Assembly (NCBI GenBank): GCA_004194705.1
Contig: SADC01001204.1
Location: 2,790,001-2,854,000 of the forward strand
DNA: 64,000 bases
Source of the DNA: Ditylenchus dipsaci
Lineage: Eukaryota > Nematoda > Chromadorea > Rhabditida > Anguinidae
Reading direction: 5' to 3'
Below the pieces are notes generated by a model, which saw nothing but the letters and a program-made list of their open reading frames with translations, was not told where the DNA came from and searched no databases. The first letter of the stretch is position 1. Each line of letters begins with the position of its first letter. A program made the position numbers and the translations under genes. Below are positions 55,035 through 64,000 of the stretch, piece by piece.

Positions 55035-55914
55035 AAATACACAATTTTTATTGATCACATATGATACATGTCGATGCTAGAGAAAACAACTTATCCATAC
55101 CTATCCATACGAAAAAATCTTTATTTCTTTCACAAGACAGCTGCATCAATCCTGAGAAAAACAAATACATTATTTTTTCGCTGATGACATCTCATAAAAA
55201 AATTCTTGCTGTACAAAATCAAATGCTTATGCTAGTAAGATAAATAAAAAATGTTTTTTTTGATATGCTTATGACAATAAAAACTATTGTTTTACACAAT
55301 AAAACAAAAAAACTGACTAAAACATCTTTGTCTTTTTTGAAAACTTTTTGACAATTTTCGTATATATTCATTTAGAAATGCATGTAAAAAGTTTTCTTTT
55401 TTGCTTCACCTGGCATCTTAAGAGACATACTGTATTTCCTTTAATAGCAGCCCACCCTCTAATAGTAACACCACCCCCCCCCCCCCCCCCCCCCGCCTAG
55501 GAGAGCGGTTGAAAAATAGTTTGAAAAATTCTGAGTTATGGCCTTTTATAGTGAGGTGATTATTTTCAACCACCAAAATGACCCCTTTTCTTGAAATGGA
55601 TAGAGGTGGTTATTTCGATCACACTTATATACAAATTTGGGCTCATTCTACTCGGCTTGATCAGCTCTACAAGATAGATTTTAAAAATTACTAAATAATT
55701 GCAAAAATTTTGTACTTTTAGCCAATTATAAGCAAAATCACAAATTTTGCAATGTTCTTTTGGAGCACTTGAATCTGAGAACCTAAAAGTTTGATGAACA
55801 CTTGAAGACTGCAAGGACGAAATGTTGTTATTTTCAACTACCTCTCGACATTCATTTCTACCATAGTTTTTAGCTTTTTCGCAAATCCCGAAAAGTCTTA
55901 GACAAGGTTTAAGG
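55035..55914. other. 3' flank of gene E; half CCGTAT copy; C-run
   Basis: 55431-55460 is a CCGTAT-like left end (ACTGTATTTCCTTTAATAGC). 55470-55492 is a C23 run. An ORF of 122 codons on the minus strand (55566-55934) has no recognisable domain and overlaps repeat sequence; not called. Confidence 0.4.
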
Positions 55915-56160
55915 CGACAGTATACCAAGTGCACCCGCCTCCTAAGAGTATTAAAATCGATGGTATGAGTTAGGGGTATTGCAATTATTATAACCTATTT
56001 TTGCAGAATACCGAGGGTATTTCGCCGCTTTGCGGTAAAAAACCAGCACACTCACATTGCAAGAAATTCGGATTTCTGAATATGCACCACCCTGTTCTAC
56101 GGCTAGGAAACTTATACTCTTGGGAGGAGGGGTTTTGCATTTGGGCTTTCACGGTTTAAG
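55915..56160. mobile_element. GTGCAC-family inverted-repeat element
   Basis: CCAAGTGCACCCGCCTCCTAAGAG at left and TACTCTTGGGAGGAGGGG at right. The core hairpin TTTCGCCGCTTTGCGGTAAA matches the positions of the hairpins in the 7765 and 61160 copies. CACATTGCAAGAAATTCGG is also shared with the 7765 copy. Confidence 0.65.
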
Positions 56161-56189
56161 GCTTTTCTAAAACTACTTTCAAGCTAGTG

Positions 56190-56440
56190 AGACCTTCATT
56201 TCTGACACCGGATTCGTGTTCAACGTGGTTGATTCGGATATAAAATTCTCTTCAAATTAAAAAAGTCACTGTCAAAAATTTTAATTCCGCTAAAGACAAA
56301 AAAAAATATTCGAATTTGAAATTCAAATGCTTATTGTCTTGAGCGGAGTTCGAAATCCGACAATGACTTTTTAATTTTAAAACTGGTTTTGTATTCAAAT
56401 CGACCATGCTGAGCATGAATCCGGTGTCAGAACAACTACA
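56190..56440. mobile_element. CTGACACCGGATTCGTGTTC palindromic element
   Basis: TTTCTGACACCGGATTCGTG (56197) mirrors CATGAATCCGGTGTCAGAAC (56412). The inner arms TTCGAATTTGAAATTCAAA / TTCGAAATCCGAC partly pair. Relatives at 27960-28170. Confidence 0.7.
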
Positions 56441-56705
56441 GCTATAGAAAAGATTAAATCTTTTCAAACTTTAGCTCATTTTTCCAAACATTTGAAAAAC
56501 CGTTATACACTTTAGAAAGCGCATGCAATAAGGAGTCAAAGCAGCTAGTATGAGCCTACGGCCGGTGTCGAAAATTGGAGCTAGAGGCCTTTTAAGTTGA
56601 GGAGTAAAAAAGGTATGACCTGGGGACTAGTCTTGTATGATTCTCTCTCTCTCTCTCTCGCTTTTTCACAGCTATTTTGACTTTTTGTGGTTTCGAGCTT
56701 TGCAG

Positions 56706-56965
56706 ATACCGTAATTCCTCTAATAAGCCGCCCCCCCCTGTGATTCAAAATCGTGTTCTTGGCATTGTGTTTTTGACCTATGTTTTGAAGACCACTGTTA
56801 GGCAAGTCACCATCTGTTTTGTAGCTCATCTCACTGGCTACAAATTGAGGGGTAACTTGCCAAAGAGAAGTCTTCAAAAAATGGGTCAAAAACACAATGC
56901 CAAGAACACGATTTTGAATCACAGGGGGGGGGGGGGTGCGGCTTATTAGAGGAATTACGGTATAA
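56706..56965. mobile_element. CCGTAA-ended palindromic MITE
   Basis: TACCGTAATTCCTCTAATAAG and CTTATTAGAGGAATTACGGTA are perfect inverted ends with TA. The arms pair nearly fully (GATTCAAAATCGTGTTCTTGG / CCAAGAACACGATTTTGAATC). The overlapping ORFs on both strands (56581-57060) simply read the palindrome. A CT-repeat (56641-56660) lies upstream. Confidence 0.85.
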
Positions 56966-57089
56966 GATATTAACAAAACCATTTTTGATTTTTCCCTTAT
57001 GGCGAGATATTTGGTCATCTCTATATAGTATTTGGCATGTGTCTGTCTGCCTGTCGCCATTTTTCTCTCAAAGCACGATTTTCGATCGT

Positions 57090-57545
57090 CTTTTGCAAAC
57101 TAATGTTAGATTTTTTTTGGAACCCCCAGTTACAGCATCTTAGCTCTCTTCTAAGCACAAATACGTATAATTGAAGTTGCTTCAAAAAAAATTTCCTGCC
57201 CATCTAATTGGTGATGGTGGATTGTAGCCTGGCTTTTTGGTAGATGTTTGGGTTCAAACCTACTATTCTGCAAATTTTCCAAGCTAGTGTCAGATATCTT
57301 TTTGAAACCCCCAGTTAAAACATCGTAGCTTTCTGTTATGCACAAATACGTATAATTGAGCTCGCTTCAATTTTTTTCTTACTCTTCAAATTTGAGATGG
57401 TGAATTTTAGCTTAGATTATTGGTTTATTTTTATGCTCAAACCCAAGTTTAGTGGTTTTTCGAACGTATGTCAGATTTTCTTCGCAACCCTGAAGTTCAG
57501 AATCTCAGCTTTTTAAAAAGCACAAGCACGTATTTCCCCATAATT
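57090..57545. repeat. 190-bp satellite-like repeat, three diverged units
   Basis: GGAACCCCCAGTTACAGCATC then TTAGCTCTCTTCTAAGCACAAA at 57119, again at 57304 (CATCGTAGCTTTCTGTTATGC) and 57485, about 185 bp apart. TTGGTGATGGTGGATTGTAGCC follows each. The same unit occurs at 14820-15535. Confidence 0.65.
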
Positions 57546-57716
57546 ATTGATAGGTGAAAACACCATGGAGGCGCCGATAGACGCCTGTTAAGCCCTCTTC
57601 ACTATTATTGTTTTATTATTGTTTGATACCAAATGAACTCTTGCAATATTTTTTTCACCAAACAAGGCTTAGTTGCTTGTAAAACCAAGGAAGAATTGAA
57701 AAAAATAACAACGAAT

Positions 57717-57722
57717 TTTATT
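57717..57722 (-). terminator. Poly(A) signal of gene F
   Basis: TTTATT on the plus strand is AATAAA on the minus strand, 54 bp after the gene F stop. Confidence 0.55.
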
Positions 57723-57775
57723 TGCTGTAATGAATTTTAAAGCAACATATCTTTTCAGAAAAATTCTTTTTTTGT

Positions 57776-60020
57776 CTATTTAGCTGGAGGTGTGGCAGCA
57801 GGTGCAGCAGCTGGTGCGGCAGCTGGAGCTGCAGAAGCTGGTGGAGCGGCAGCTGGTGGGGATGGTGCAGGAGGGCGCCAGGCGCAGGAATGGGCTAGGA
57901 GTGGTAGTGGTGTAGACATTTTCTTTTCTTCCTTTTTTCTTCTTTTTTTTCTTCTTTTTCGCTTCTTTTTTAGCTTTTTCTTCTAAAATCATGAATGTAT
58001 TCACAATTCAATTTTTTGGAGTGAAAAGTGAAAAAAATCATAAAAAAACATTGTATGTAACGAAATCATCTTGTTTTCTAAGACAATTGGCAAAAACAGG
58101 TTTTCAAAATAGTGCCAGAACAAAGAGTTATGGTCGTTTCAATTTAGAGTTTCCGATCAGAATATCAAAAATTCTATAAAACTTTGCCCTAATCTCAATT
58201 TACGTTTAAAAGGGCTTGATGTTTTATCAACTCTGACACGGAAAAGGCTGTGTGTATTAAACTTTGCATTTTGTGCAGAAATGGCTTGAAACGATGGCTG
58301 AAAAAAATTCAGGAAACAGGGGCATTCGAGCGTGTAAAACAGCTTCTGCAATTTCATCACGATATTTTTAAAATCTCTTGACCTTACAGCAAAGCCTTGA
58401 TTCTGAAACGTGTTAAACATCGTCTATTTACTTGCGAAACTGCTTGCAAAATATTAAACTCAGTGCCAACTTTCAAATTCCGCTCAAGACAAAAGACACC
58501 TGGGCCTATTCTACTAACATGAAAAGTGAAAAATTTACATGAAAAGTGTAAAGTGAAAATGAAAAATTGAAAAGTGAAAATTTTCTGTTCTACTAAGTGA
58601 AAAGTGAAAATGAAAAGTGTAAAGTGAAAAGTGAAAATTTCCACTTTTCTGTTCTACGAAATTTTTCATTTTTCATTTTCACTTTTCAATTTCACTTTTT
58701 ATCTTTGCGGTGTCGTTAATTAGAGGGGTGGCGTTAATTACATGAGACATTAATTATTCAATTTTCAATTTTTTTTTCACTTTTTATTTCGCCACAGATA
58801 CTCAAATCAGCTTATTTGAAACCTTTCTTTATATCATCAACACATAGCAACAATAACAGCGAAAATCGAGGACAATACGATAACAACCTAAAAATATTTC
58901 TCAAAAGATTCATCGCACAATTCCTTCCCGATCAGCTTCATGAATTCGCTGTCATCCACATCCTCCTCATCGTAAGCCCCGGGAATGACCACACCTGGAA
59001 AGAGACCAAGACGCTTCTCCTTTTCGTAGTTGTCCAACTGGAGTGAGCGATTCTTTAGACGGAGCTCTCGAAGCTACCCATTCGAAGCGAAGAACCGAAG
59101 TGCACAAAGAAGCTTCTCCCGAGCGCTGAGAGGATTCGATCGTTGAGTAGACGGCTCTAGCCCTGGCCCAAGAACTCCGAGTAGAACGTCAGCTTGCCTT
59201 GGCGTAAGACGAAAGCGCTCCCGAAACATCCCTGGATCATTGACGATTGCTCGCGGTCGAAATACACGTTGCCTACGAACTTGATCTCGCTCCTCTTCCG
59301 CCAAACTTTCGCTGCTCGAAGACATTGCTATCTAAGTTGTAAAAAATAATAAAACCTTGAGGTGGAAAAAAGAAGATGAGCAACAAGGTTAATAAGCAGC
59401 GAAGCAAATATAACCGAGAGACAAGCAAGCTAGACAAACGGAAGCATTGGCAAAAAAATCGTATTTTTGAAAAGTGTCGGCCAGTCGCTTAGGCGACAAA
59501 ATTTCGTGAAAAAATTTCACTTTTCACTTTACATTTTTCAATTTTCAGTTTAGTAGAACAGCAAGTGAAAATTTACATGAAAATTTTTCATTTTTCAATT
59601 TCACTTTTCGCTTTTCATTTTTCACTTTTCAAATATTAGTAGAACAGAAAATGAGATTTCACTTTTCATTTTTCATTTTCACTTTTCAATTTCACTTTTC
59701 ATGTTAGTAGAATAGGCCCCTGATTTTCAAAAAAAAAACCTCGAAATTCACTATTTGAATGTTTTTCTTGTCTTGAGCGAAATTTGAAATTCGACAGTTA
59801 CTTTAACATTTCAAAAGCAGTTTTACATTTTAATCGACCACTTTGAGCACGAAGTGTAATTTAGAGTTAGGCAAAGACAATAACCACGGCAATTTGGAAA
59901 GTAGAAAATCGTCGTGTAGAAAAAAAAATAAATAGCCAAATTCATACCTTCGGGTGTAGCACATGTAACAATGCAAAGGTTTACGAGCAAAATAGCGAGA
60001 ATAATGAATGATTTTTGCAT
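57776..60020 (-). CDS. Small secreted Lys- then Ala/Pro-rich peptide (gene F)
   Basis: Exon 1 is 60020-59948 (73 bp, minus) and exon 2 is 57982-57776, joined in phase 1 over a 1.97-kb intron. Exon 1 is a signal peptide, MQKSFIILAILLVNLCIVTC, followed by ATPE. Exon 2 opens EEKAKKEAKKKKKKKKGRK, passes a YTTTTPSP block and ends in Ala/Pro repeats (PAAAPAATPPAK, stop TAG). The ending PPAK resembles the PPPPPAK end of gene E. Two frame changes (G-runs at 57873-57875 and 57892-57894 on plus) each fit one missing base; then the total is 282 nt, 93 aa. A TATA run is at 60066-60074. The strongly basic block followed by a neutral Ala/Pro tail could suit surface binding or antimicrobial use, but no activity can be inferred. 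A PIF/Harbinger element occupies the intron. Confidence 0.72.
58505..59719. mobile_element. Defective PIF/Harbinger element in gene F intron
   Basis: The ends are GGCCTATTCTACTAACATGA (58509) and TCATGTTAGTAGAATAGGCC (to about 59715), flanked on both sides by CCTG. The arms (about 200 bp each) are made of GTGAAAAGTGAAAATG words in both directions and contain GTTCTACTAA motifs that look like repeated sub-ends. Inside is a deleted transposase gene (58888-59325, minus). The 3-bp duplication (CTG) usual for this superfamily is compatible with the CCTG flank. Confidence 0.8.
58888..59325 (-). pseudogene. HARBI1-like transposase, catalytic core deleted
   Basis: Minus-strand frame from ATG 59325: an acidic/basic start, then FRERFRLTPRQADVLLGVLG and NPLSAREKLLCALRFFASNG. 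This is the N-terminal helical region of PIF/Harbinger transposases (HARBI1 family), just before the DDE domain. It meets a TAG and then continues in the same frame with LRELRLKNRSLQLDNYEKEK, RLGLFPGVVIPGAYDEED and ESFEKYF before stop 58888. The whole DDE catalytic core is gone by an internal deletion that keeps the frame apart from the junction stop, the usual way non-autonomous derivatives arise. Sequence here is richer in GC than the surroundings. Confidence 0.75.
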
Positions 60021-60065
60021 CTTGTCGAATAAGAATGATAGACTATTGGTTGTTAGCAGTCCTGT

Positions 60066-60074
60066 TATATATAT
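60066..60074 (-). promoter_or_regulatory. TATA box of gene F
   Basis: TATATATA, on the minus strand about 46 bp upstream of the gene F ATG; compare genes B and E. Confidence 0.55.
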
Positions 60075-61160
60075 AGCTTTACAGAACTTGTTTTACAGAA
60101 TAATCTTTGATGTCTTGCACAGGCAATCTAAAATTTATTTTTGAATTGTGAGCTGACTTGCGTCTCTTGCCGCTGCACGCTTGCGTCTCTCACCTTACTA
60201 GCACCTCCTATCATGGTGCTCATGTTGCTCAGAGTGAAGCGCCGATGCTTACTATCCTACTATTCTTTCCTGCCCATTATAGTGATCATCTAGCATACTC
60301 TTGCCTTAGCTTTATTGATTATCTCGTTCGTTTTTGTCTGATTCTCTCGCATATTTTTTGAGTGGTGAACTAACCTAGCAGGCTTGCGACTTGTCATGAT
60401 CGAAGTCATCTATCAATATTGAGCATGGTGAAAGCCTAATGATCATCTTTGTCCTTAGTTTTCAGCCTATCTCAGTGAACAAATAGGGTAAGCAGTTACT
60501 TACAAATAGGGTGTGCACAGCTCGATCGATTGATTTTGTTAGTTTTTCTCTGCTTCTCTTATGTATTTTTGAATTCTCATCTAACTGACAACCAAAGTAC
60601 GGCCTGTTAGAGGGCTGCCTCAGTTTGAACTGAAGCATCTGAAATAAGCACGAGATTTTGCAAAATTTGCAGAAAACATGCCAAAAACATACAACCACAC
60701 AAAAATTTGAAATTGAGAAAATGTTAACTGGTAAAAAAACTGACAAACTTTACTGACAAACATCAAGTAAATTTTATAAAAAATATTGCAAAAACTTATT
60801 CGAATAAATAAGGTTTTTTCAATCCTAAGATTGTTTTTTTCAAAGGGCATGTTACGTTTTTAGGAACTTTTTACAAAATTGTCATTTGACGGCAAGCATT
60901 TGTAAGGTGATTCAAGTGATAAAAGGCGCAGCAACATTTTAACACTTGGCTGCAGCGCAAATAAATTCGTCCGATTAAGATAACAAAACAAGATCCTGAA
61001 GCTTTTAAAGGGACATGCCCGTCGCCGACGGGAATATTTCAAAAGACGGGTACCAGGTCAATTCAAAAAAGAATTATTTTAAAATTATTATTGTCAAATA
61101 CCTTAGGTATAATAAGTAATCAAAAACACTTCTATTGTTCAATAGCATTAGTGGCCTAGT
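60075..61160. other. Intergenic, no gene; TTAA-element left end
   Basis: 60100-61000 has no feature I recognise; ORFs on the minus strand near 60462-60850 overlap in two frames and look random. TTAA at 61005 is followed by AGGGACATGCCCGTCGCCGACGG, a left end of the TTAA MITE family with no right end. Confidence 0.4.
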
Positions 61161-61430
61161 GTTAAAACAAAACAGTAGCCCAAGTGCAACCATCCCCCCC
61201 TCCTCAAAGAGTAATTTTCTCTAAGCTAACCTTTTTCAGTTTTCACGTATTTGACACATTTTGTGCCAACGAAAACAAGGGTGTTTGGCCGCTTCGCGGC
61301 CAAAGATAATAACAATCGACATTGCGATGGATTGATGTCAAAAAAAAATCAAGGGAACCAAGAATAGTAGTCTTAGAAAAAAATACTCTTTGGGGACCCC
61401 CAAAGAGGAAGGTGCACTTAGGATTTTACG
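61160..61430. mobile_element. GTGCAC-family element, third copy
   Basis: GCCCAAGTGCAACCATCCCC (61171) and AGAGGAAGGTGCACTTAGG (61403) are inverted. CAAAGAGTAATTTTC / AAAAATACTCTTTGG are the inner arms. The central hairpin GGCCGCTTCGCGGCC is at 61289. Confidence 0.65.
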
Positions 61431-62020
61431 GTCAAACAGCGAAATAGTGTGAAAGTCGGCCGTCAGTTAGGCGTGGCAAGATTTGAGATCATGTCCTATT
61501 ATAACGCTATTTGAAAAATTGTGAGGTTTAAAGTGCAAGGAATGCGCCCAAAGATTCACCTTGAATCCTTATGCACTGCAAGATTTGCGCCTCACTATCA
61601 TAGTGGGACCGCCGTCCTGCCGGGCCAGTCCCGTCGCCGTCCCGTCCTAAGACGGCCCGATTTTGGACGGGACGGCGACGGCGGGGAAAAGAAAAAGCCA
61701 GACGGAGACGGATTACGCCGGCCAATTTTTTTAAGACGGCAGACGGCCGGCCAGATAAGTTACCTTTTCGGGTCGTTTAACTTGGTCTCCAAAAGCAAAA
61801 GTCTAATCTTGATCAAAAAATTAAACTTTTTCGACCGAAATGTACGAGCACGCCCTTCAAACATGCTTTTATCGTTTTTACGGTTCAAACCACTCTTAGA
61901 AGTTGATAAAAAGCAATTTTTAGGTTATGCCATCTCGGCTACTTTGAGCTGCTTTTTTTTAGCTAACATGCGAAACGCTAGCTTTTTCGAAAAAACTCGT
62001 CTTATAACGCACTTTTTACT
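61431..62020. repeat. GACGGGACGGCGACGG palindromic patch
   Basis: 61604-61760 has CCGCCGTCCTGCCGGGCC..CCCGTCGCCGTCCCGTCC mirrored by GGACGGGACGGCGACGGCGGGG, an abrupt GC-rich island in AT-rich DNA, like the word-built hAT foldbacks. No 8-bp duplication found. The 168-codon ORF across it is not credible. Confidence 0.55.
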
Positions 62021-62023
62021 AAA

Positions 62024-62200
62024 GTAGAACCTCGTTATAAGATACACCCAATATAAGATACACCTCGTTATAAGATACACCTGGGTCCGGTCCCAAGTTA
62101 AATAACTCCCGTCAAATTACCCCCTATATAAGATACACCTCGTTATAAGATACAGTTGGGTCGGTCCCTGGGTGTATCTTATAACGCACTTTTCACTATA
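62024..62200. mobile_element. CTCGTTATAAGATACACC pogo-like element
   Basis: AGTAGAACCTCGTTATAAGATACACCC opens, further CTCGTTATAAGATACA words follow at 62064 and 62140, and GGGTGTATCTTATAACGC closes near 62165-62190. Same style as the CTATAAGATAC core in 17405-17815. Confidence 0.6.
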
Positions 62201-62264
62201 ACTGAAATTTTCGCACTCATTTTTGTCTGAAGCAAATGTCGTGTAAAGATTGTTGTAATCTGTC

Positions 62265-62460
62265 TGTTGTATCCTAGCGAAGGAAGGAAGGAGAGAGATC
62301 GGAACACAGCAGAAGAAGAGAACAGAGAGAGAGAGCACACGACTTGCTTATAGCTTTATTCACACAACAACTGATCTGAACACATACGTTCAGATCCTTA
62401 TATACTATTTACACTCATAACCGTTGTAAGACAATAGACGATTTATATGACAACACAACA
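62265..62460 (-). mobile_element. 3' LTR of Ty3/Gypsy retrotransposon
   Basis: On the minus strand a polypurine tract AAAGGGGAGG is followed directly by TGTTGTGTTGTC (62460), with GTATATAAGG (promoter), AATAAAGC (poly(A)) and a TACAACA end near 62265. Length about 196 bp. The pol stop lies only a few bases before the tract. The 5' part of the element is missing. Confidence 0.7.
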
Positions 62461-62468
62461 CCTCCCCT

Positions 62469-63195
62469 TTAGATAGAATGGGAAAGGGCACAGGAGATTT
62501 TATTGATATGTCTGTTCTCTCTTGTAGCACTTCTTACCATCCAGCTGGAGCATTGTTCTTGGCATTCTTCTTCTGGAAGATCGTCGCAGCGAAGGAAGAG
62601 AGAAGGTACCACCGGCACTTGAACAGGAGATTGAGCCACGGGTGACAAAGGAGGAGACTCGGCCACAGACAGCTGATCAGGAGAGCGGACTGGAGACTGT
62701 TCTTCGATCCCATTTCATCGCTGTTCTTGAGGAAGAGCAGCAGCCACTTGACTTTTGACACTTGGCAGATTGAAGCATTCCAATAGAATATCGGCTGGCA
62801 ATTCATCTTCATCTGGTAAGGAACTTGGGCGTAGTGATTGACGTGGAAATCTCGGATTCTTCCAGACGCATTTGCACTGCATAGACCACACCTCGGCAAT
62901 TGATGATAGTTCCCTTGACCCATTGGCGGCTGACGACAAGATGGCAGAGGACTGAATCATCCACATTGAACTGCGTTTCTTGGCTCCATTGCGACGATTG
63001 AATTTCTGCTCCATTCGTTCATTTCGGACAGATTGTTCATCTGAGGCAACAAAAGAAGATCCAATTTAGCCCGCAGTTTTCGGCCTAAGAAAGCATCAGC
63101 AGGAGACACACCATTTGGAGCTGATGAACAAGGCGTTGTTCGATAGCTGAGTATGAAGAGCTCAATTGCTTCCAGCAGGTTCCTCCCTTCTCTCA
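62469..63195 (-). pseudogene. Ty3/Gypsy integrase C-terminal end
   Basis: On the minus strand, 63180-63040 encodes the end of the integrase core, LFILSYRTTPCSSAPNGVSP then ADAFLGRKLR, the SYR.TP....G.SPAE..FGR block. Then come a basic linker, a W.KG/RG.V.Y.V fold (WVKGTIINCRGVVYAVQ) typical of the chromodomain-less integrase tail, an HVN motif, and a Pro/Ser-rich tail ending just before the polypurine tract. Frame changes occur at about 63045, 62965 and 62850. Integrase catalytic residues, RT and gag are absent; similarity stops abruptly at about 63195. A truncated copy. Confidence 0.75.
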
Positions 63196-64000
63196 GTTTG
63201 GAAAGTGGAAAGAAAAAAAGGAAAGAAAAAAACCGACACCAACCAGGAACTGCACTCTAAAGGAGCCTGATTTGGTCGTCAGCAAAGAATCAGAACAACA
63301 TAAGCTGCCTAAAAACTCGGTCCCAGAAATGCCGGTTGTACAGGGTTGACGGTACAATAATCCTGGAGAACTAAGAATAAAGCAAGTTTATTTGACAACA
63401 TTTAACATGTCAACGCATACTGCAGAAAAACGAGAATGGCTGCAAAAAATTATTTTATCGCTTGCTCTTTTTCTTGTTCATCCATTCAAGCGCACCTAAA
63501 ACAAATAAGACAAGAAAAGCAATAGACGGCCGAAAATATAAAAGTGACTTATCTAATAAAGGTCTTCGAGTGCTCAGCTATCCAAGTAGAGTCTGAAAAA
63601 CAGTAAGTATCACCGATTGCACGCAGAGTAACAACAGAAAACATACCTCCGCACACGTAGAAGCCTCATCGAGATATTCAGCACGCAGGATTGACTTCGC
63701 TTGGTAGCTTGTTGTTCTAGAAACCTTTTGCAAACATCTAAAATTCACAAGAGGAAAAAAGCATAAGACGGCAGAAAATATGATAAAAACTTGTCTAATG
63801 CAAGATGACGTATTCTCAGCTACCGAGTAGAGGCTGAAATTTTTGAGAATCACTCATTGTAAAAATAGTAACAATAAAAAACTAACAGCTTTAGACTCTA
63901 ATGACTCCAGCCATTACCGTCAGTGGGACAGTTCCTATGGTAACACCGAGAAAAAAGCAAGCGAAAATATCGGCACGCTAGAACAAAACATTCAAAATGA
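63196..64000. other. Duplicated exon-like segment, no confident gene
   Basis: 63522-63640 and 63762-63865 are similar (GACGG(C)CGAAAATAT, CTCAGCTA(T)CC(A)GAGTAGAG(T/G)CTGAAA), about 240 bp apart. On the minus strand, 63738-63647 between a ttttag acceptor and a gtatgt donor is exon-like, and 63496-63458 (acceptor then ALEWMNKKKSKR, stop) could be a last exon. Other donors here are weak. It may be the 3' end of a minus-strand gene extending past the window edge. Confidence 0.3.

Noticed and set aside
56581..57060. 159-codon minus-strand ORF and its plus-strand partner
   Set aside because: Both read the two arms of a palindromic MITE (PPPVIQNRVLGIVFLT in each), so neither is evidence for a protein.
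61521..62027. 168-codon ORF
   Set aside because: It runs through a GACGGGACGG palindrome and then AT-rich DNA; composition changes abruptly and no domain is seen.

Overview
This is nuclear DNA of an AT-rich invertebrate animal. A nematode is my best guess, at about 60 percent. Introns are GT-AG, and nearly all acceptors are a T-run running straight into AG (TTTTAG or TTTCAG), a nematode-like style. There is a serpentine receptor, and the CCT-6 fragment reads like nematode CCT-6 as I remember it. There are no bacterial features.

Host-type genes, left to right: (A) 7390-11673 (+), a seven-exon rhodopsin-type 7TM receptor of about 341 aa. (B) 13816-14119 (+), (E) 53923-55034 (+) and (F) 60020-57776 (-), three small secreted low-complexity peptide genes whose first exons are each exactly 73 bp. 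(C) 23996-44155 (+), a 20 kb, 21-exon gene for an unrecognised, mostly helical protein of about 1362 aa; its introns are packed with transposons. Fragments of other coding sequence also occur: three CCT-6 exons (18226-18786, -), a UPF1/NFX1-type helicase end (47685-48247, -) and two unassigned exon-like ORFs (46115-46672, -).

Most of the rest is mobile DNA. Recognisable groups are: piggyBac-like elements with TTAA duplications and ends of type AGGGCATGC (one, 16056-19140, carries the CCT-6 exons); hAT-like foldbacks with 8-bp target duplications, whose interiors each repeat a different short word; pogo/Tigger-like elements with TA duplications and CAGTCGA-type ends; a TA-flanked family with CCGTAT ends, one copy of which encloses a pogo-type transposase tail (34731-35824); an internally deleted PIF/Harbinger element (about 58509-59715) inside the gene F intron; the 3' end and LTR of a Ty3/Gypsy retrotransposon (62265-63195, -); and many unnamed inverted-repeat elements, tandem arrays and tRNA-like pieces. 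Elements are often nested, so a relative order of insertion can be read.

Every break I found inside a host-type exon is a missing single base (two in one case), usually in a homopolymer run, never an extra one. Restoring those bases makes genes A, B, C, E and F exact multiples of three. This points to homopolymer under-calling in a long-read assembly rather than to wholesale gene decay. Coordinates given for genes are for the sequence as supplied.
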